Shown here piece after piece: positions 61,958 through 64,000 of a DNA stretch of 64,000 bases. Below the pieces are notes generated by a model, which saw nothing but the letters and a program-made list of their open reading frames with translations, did not search any database and was not told the origin of the DNA. The stretch comes from an uncultured Sulfitobacter sp. (lineage in GTDB: Bacteria > Pseudomonadota > Alphaproteobacteria > Rhodobacterales > Rhodobacteraceae), in contig CAKZPD010000008.1 in NCBI GenBank assembly GCA_937138475.1, positions 62,001 through 126,000 of the forward strand, given 5' to 3'. The position numbers and the translations under genes are program-made. Every line of letters starts with the position of its first letter. Position 1 is the first letter of the stretch.

Positions 61958-62980
61958 ATGACAACTGCAGAAGAACCGACTAAACATCAGCCCAACACAA
62001 GTGCAGCCCCAATGAGCCGCGATTTGCATTGGCACCCCGACTTGCCGGTCAAATATGCACCCTATTGGCTGTGACCCGCCAAGCCCGTCGTTGGTGCAAA
62101 ATGGATCTGGCAGAACTGGCTGCAATTCTCGGATCGCTCAATCTTTCTGGCGCTGGCTTTTCTGGTGGCGTTCTGGCTGCAACCAGTGGGGCCAGAACAG
62201 GCGGGTTTTGCCTTTGGCTGGATGGGGTGGGTGTTCATTTGCAACTGGCTGCTTCTTTTGATTGTCGCGGGCGGGCTGCACCATTGGTTCTATGGCGTCG
62301 ACGGTCAGGGTAAGCTGCTGAAATACGATCCACGCCCCTATTTTAAACGCAAGAATGCCCTGTTCAAGTTCGGCTACCAGGCATGGGATAATGTCTATTA
62401 TTCCATGATCTTCGGCGCGACGTTCCTGTGTGTGTTGGAATGCTTCTTGCGGTGGTCTTATGCTGGCGGATTGATCAATAGCTTGTCGTTCAGCGCCCAT
62501 CCGGTCTGGTTCATCGCACTGTTTCCGGTCTTTGCGCTCTGGCAGAGCTTTCACTTTTATGTGGTGCACCTCGCCTTGCACCAGCCCGCGATCTACAAGC
62601 ATGTGCACGCAGTGCATCACCGCAACGTCAACACCGGTCCCTGGTCCGGCATGTCGATGCACCCAATTGAAGCGTTCGGCTATCTGAGTGCGATCCTCAT
62701 CGTGCTGGTGCTGCCCAGCCATCCCGTACACATGCTATTTCTGGTCTACTGGTTAATACTTGGCGCTGCGTCTTCGCATTCGGGATATGAAGCAATTTGG
62801 GCACGGGACCGTCTGGCGCTTTTACTCGGAGCGTTTTTCCATCAGCTGCATCACCGGTATTATAAATGCAACTATGGCAACGCTGAGATGCCATGGGACA
62901 AGTGGTTCGGAACCTATCACGACGGATCGCAAGACGCGACCAAACATACCCGCGACCGCAAGCGGGAAATGCTCCGTTAG
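61958..62980 (+). pseudogene. Sterol desaturase/fatty acid hydroxylase family gene with in-frame TGA
   Basis: The frame runs from ATG 61958 to the stop at 62980 (340 codons) and is continuous except for a TGA at codon 39 (62072-62074). Reading TGG there restores a smooth sequence, KYAPYWL-W-PAKPVVGAKW. The rest has hydrophobic helices and the diiron His boxes of the family: HFYVVH, HVHAVHH and HQLHH. The protein would be a membrane hydroxylase or desaturase. The break may be a real nonsense mutation or a sequencing error; translation could restart at GTG 62165 but would lose the N terminus. It follows the ligase by 10 bases and would be the last gene of that operon. Confidence 0.75.
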
Positions 62981-63093
62981 GCTTTAAAGCTGCTCAGCCT
63001 CGTGGGGGACTTTGGAGACCTCAATCAGGGTGGAAACGCCCCCATAATAGGTGTCAGCGGATCTTGTACTCATTTAACGTGTACGGTTGTTGA

Positions 63094-63147
63094 TTTTCAC
63101 TGAGAACTGACCCTGTAGGTGCATAAATTTTCACTGAGAATTGACCC
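63094..63147 (+). repeat. Paired subterminal repeats of the IS21-family element
   Basis: Copies at 63094-63113 and 63128-63147 differ at one base (C versus T at position 14) and start 34 bases apart, about three helical turns. They are transposase-binding sites by analogy with IS21. Confidence 0.8.
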
Positions 63148-63161
63148 ATGTAACGACGCTA

Positions 63162-63182
63162 CCCTGACGGATTTGGTCAGGG
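63162..63182 (+). other. Hairpin over the istA ribosome site
   Basis: CCCTGAC (63162-63168) pairs with GTCAGGG (63176-63182) around a 7-base loop. The right arm runs into the GGGAGAT that would serve as the istA ribosome site, so it could limit transposase translation. Confidence 0.5.
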
Positions 63183-63191
63183 AGATATGGA

Positions 63192-64000
63192 GTGATCGAC
63201 ATGGGATTTTTAAGTGTAATACGACGTTGGGCATTGCGTGAAGATATGCCAATTCGGGAGATAGCCCGCCGGACGGGTTTGTCTCGTAATACCATCAAGA
63301 AGTACTTGCGCGAGGGCGCTGTTGAGCCGAAGTTCAAAGCACCCAAACGACCGAGCAACCTGGATCCGTATGCAGATCGTTTGTCGGCTTGGCTGCTGGC
63401 CCAGATGCGCAAATCGCGTAAAGAGCGGCGCACAGTGAAGCAAATGCATGCTGATTTGGTGAAGCTGGGCTACGAGGGATCCTACGCACGTGTCGCCGCG
63501 TTTTCCCGTGCGTGGCGCGCGGATCGACATCGAACCGAACAAACGACGGGACGTGGCACGTTTGTGCCTTTGGTCTTCCAACCCGGTGAAGCGTTCCAGT
63601 TCGACTGGAGCGAAGACTGGGCCACTATCGGTGGTGAACGGGTCAAGCTGCAGGTTGCTCATACCAAGCTCTCGCACAGCCGGGCTTTCTTGGTGCGCGC
63701 ATATCCATTGCAAACGCATGAGATGCTGTTCGATGCCCATTGGCATGCGTTCCGCGTGTTCGGTGGTGTGCCCGGGCGCGGTATCTATGACAACATGAAG
63801 ACCGCGGTTGATCGCGTCGGGCGTGGCAAACAGCGAGACATCAACGCGCGGTTCAAGGCTATGGCCAGCCATTACGTCTTTGAGCCAGAGTTTTGCAATC
63901 CCGCTGCAGGCTGGGAGAAAGGCCAGGTCGAGAAGAATGTTCGGGATGCCCGCAGTCGCATGTGGCAGATCATGCCTGTCTTCAAGGATCTGGACGAGCT
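63192..64000 (+). CDS. istA: IS21-family transposase IstA, N-terminal part (cut by window end)
   Basis: An open frame from GTG 63192 (or ATG 63201) runs off the right edge. The N-terminal helix-turn-helix is REDMPIREIARRTGLSRNTIKKY, with KKYLREG following. The DDE integrase core begins with GEAFQFDWSEDWA, whose Asp is the first catalytic acid, and continues through VFGGVPGRGIYDNMKTAV, which gives the second Asp. A conserved GWEKGQVEKNVRDAR segment carries the Glu. These match IstA of IS21. No break is seen in the visible part. Confidence 0.92.
   Translation, partial: MIDMGFLSVIRRWALREDMPIREIARRTGLSRNTIKKYLREGAVEPKFKAPKRPSNLDPYADRLSAWLLAQMRKSRKERRTVKQMHADLVKLGYEGSYARVAAFSRAWRADRHRTEQTTGRGTFVPLVFQPGEAFQFDWSEDWATIGGERVKLQVAHTKLSHSRAFLVRAYPLQTHEMLFDAHWHAFRVFGGVPGRGIYDNMKTAVDRVGRGKQRDINARFKAMASHYVFEPEFCNPAAGWEKGQVEKNVRDARSRMWQIMPVFKDLDE

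Larger units (their letters stand above)
63088..64000 (+). mobile_element. IS21-family insertion sequence, left part
   Basis: The left end is placed near TGTTGATTTTCAC at 63088. Two direct copies of a 20-base subterminal repeat (TTTTCACTGAGAAYTGACCC) at 63094-63113 and 63128-63147 are the multiple transposase-binding repeats typical of IS21 ends. They are followed by istA. The right end and istB lie beyond the window. Confidence 0.85.

Noticed and set aside
61958..62165. Frameshift in the sterol-desaturase-type gene
   Set aside because: Both sides of the break are in the same frame; a single TGA codon explains it.
62981..63087. Second copy of the tRNA-Ser 3' end as an attachment site at the right of the island
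   Set aside because: I looked for the T-arm and acceptor sequence between the broken gene and the IS and did not find it; any such site must be outside the window.

Overview
The window is a high-GC chromosomal segment that looks like a member of the Rhodobacteraceae (Roseobacter clade). The basis is recognisable gene content and order (a roseobacter-type flagellar cluster with sltF, a carboxynorspermidine pathway, tight ATGA/TGATG operon overlaps), not any database search.

Layout. 2-163: 3' end of a metallophosphoesterase gene. 149-3038 (minus): XRE-cupin regulator, kbl and tdh, a threonine-to-glycine catabolic unit. 3154-4332: a thiolase. 4726-17265 (plus): a closely packed operon for CoA-dependent aerobic breakdown of an aromatic acid, most likely 2-aminobenzoate (anthranilate). 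It encodes a fused monooxygenase/reductase, beta-oxidation-type enzymes, a MarR regulator, an aryl-CoA ligase, a complete branched-chain-type ABC importer, a thioesterase and a RidA-family protein that lacks the usual catalytic Arg. 17402-19771: the two enzymes of the carboxy(nor)spermidine polyamine route. 19943-20965 (minus): a GlxA-type AraC regulator.

21041-39914: a large flagellar cluster in several divergent blocks. It covers basal body rod, L-ring and MS-ring genes, much of the type III export apparatus, motA, two FliL-type proteins, a flagellar lytic transglycosylase, and several envelope or coiled-coil proteins without a standard name. fliM, fliG, motB, hook and flagellin genes are not in the window.

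39962-51819 (minus): a two-partner secretion locus in the order tpsB, exported SapC-family protein, and a 3076-residue tpsA. The exoprotein carries an embedded C-type-lectin-like domain, a second beta-sandwich-like insert and a stretch of YDG repeats. A divergently encoded sensor kinase and OmpR-type response regulator (52009-54052) may control it.

54166-54255: tRNA-Ser(CGA). After it the base composition becomes visibly less GC-rich, and about 9 kb follow that look like an acquired island: a gene-poor stretch, a LacI regulator, a tripartite tricarboxylate (TctABC) transporter, a CoA-acylating aldehyde dehydrogenase and an acyl-CoA ligase resembling the sulfoacetate enzymes SauS and SauT. A sterol-desaturase-type gene broken by one in-frame TGA comes next. 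The window ends inside an IS21-family element (left end near 63088, istA cut by the window edge).
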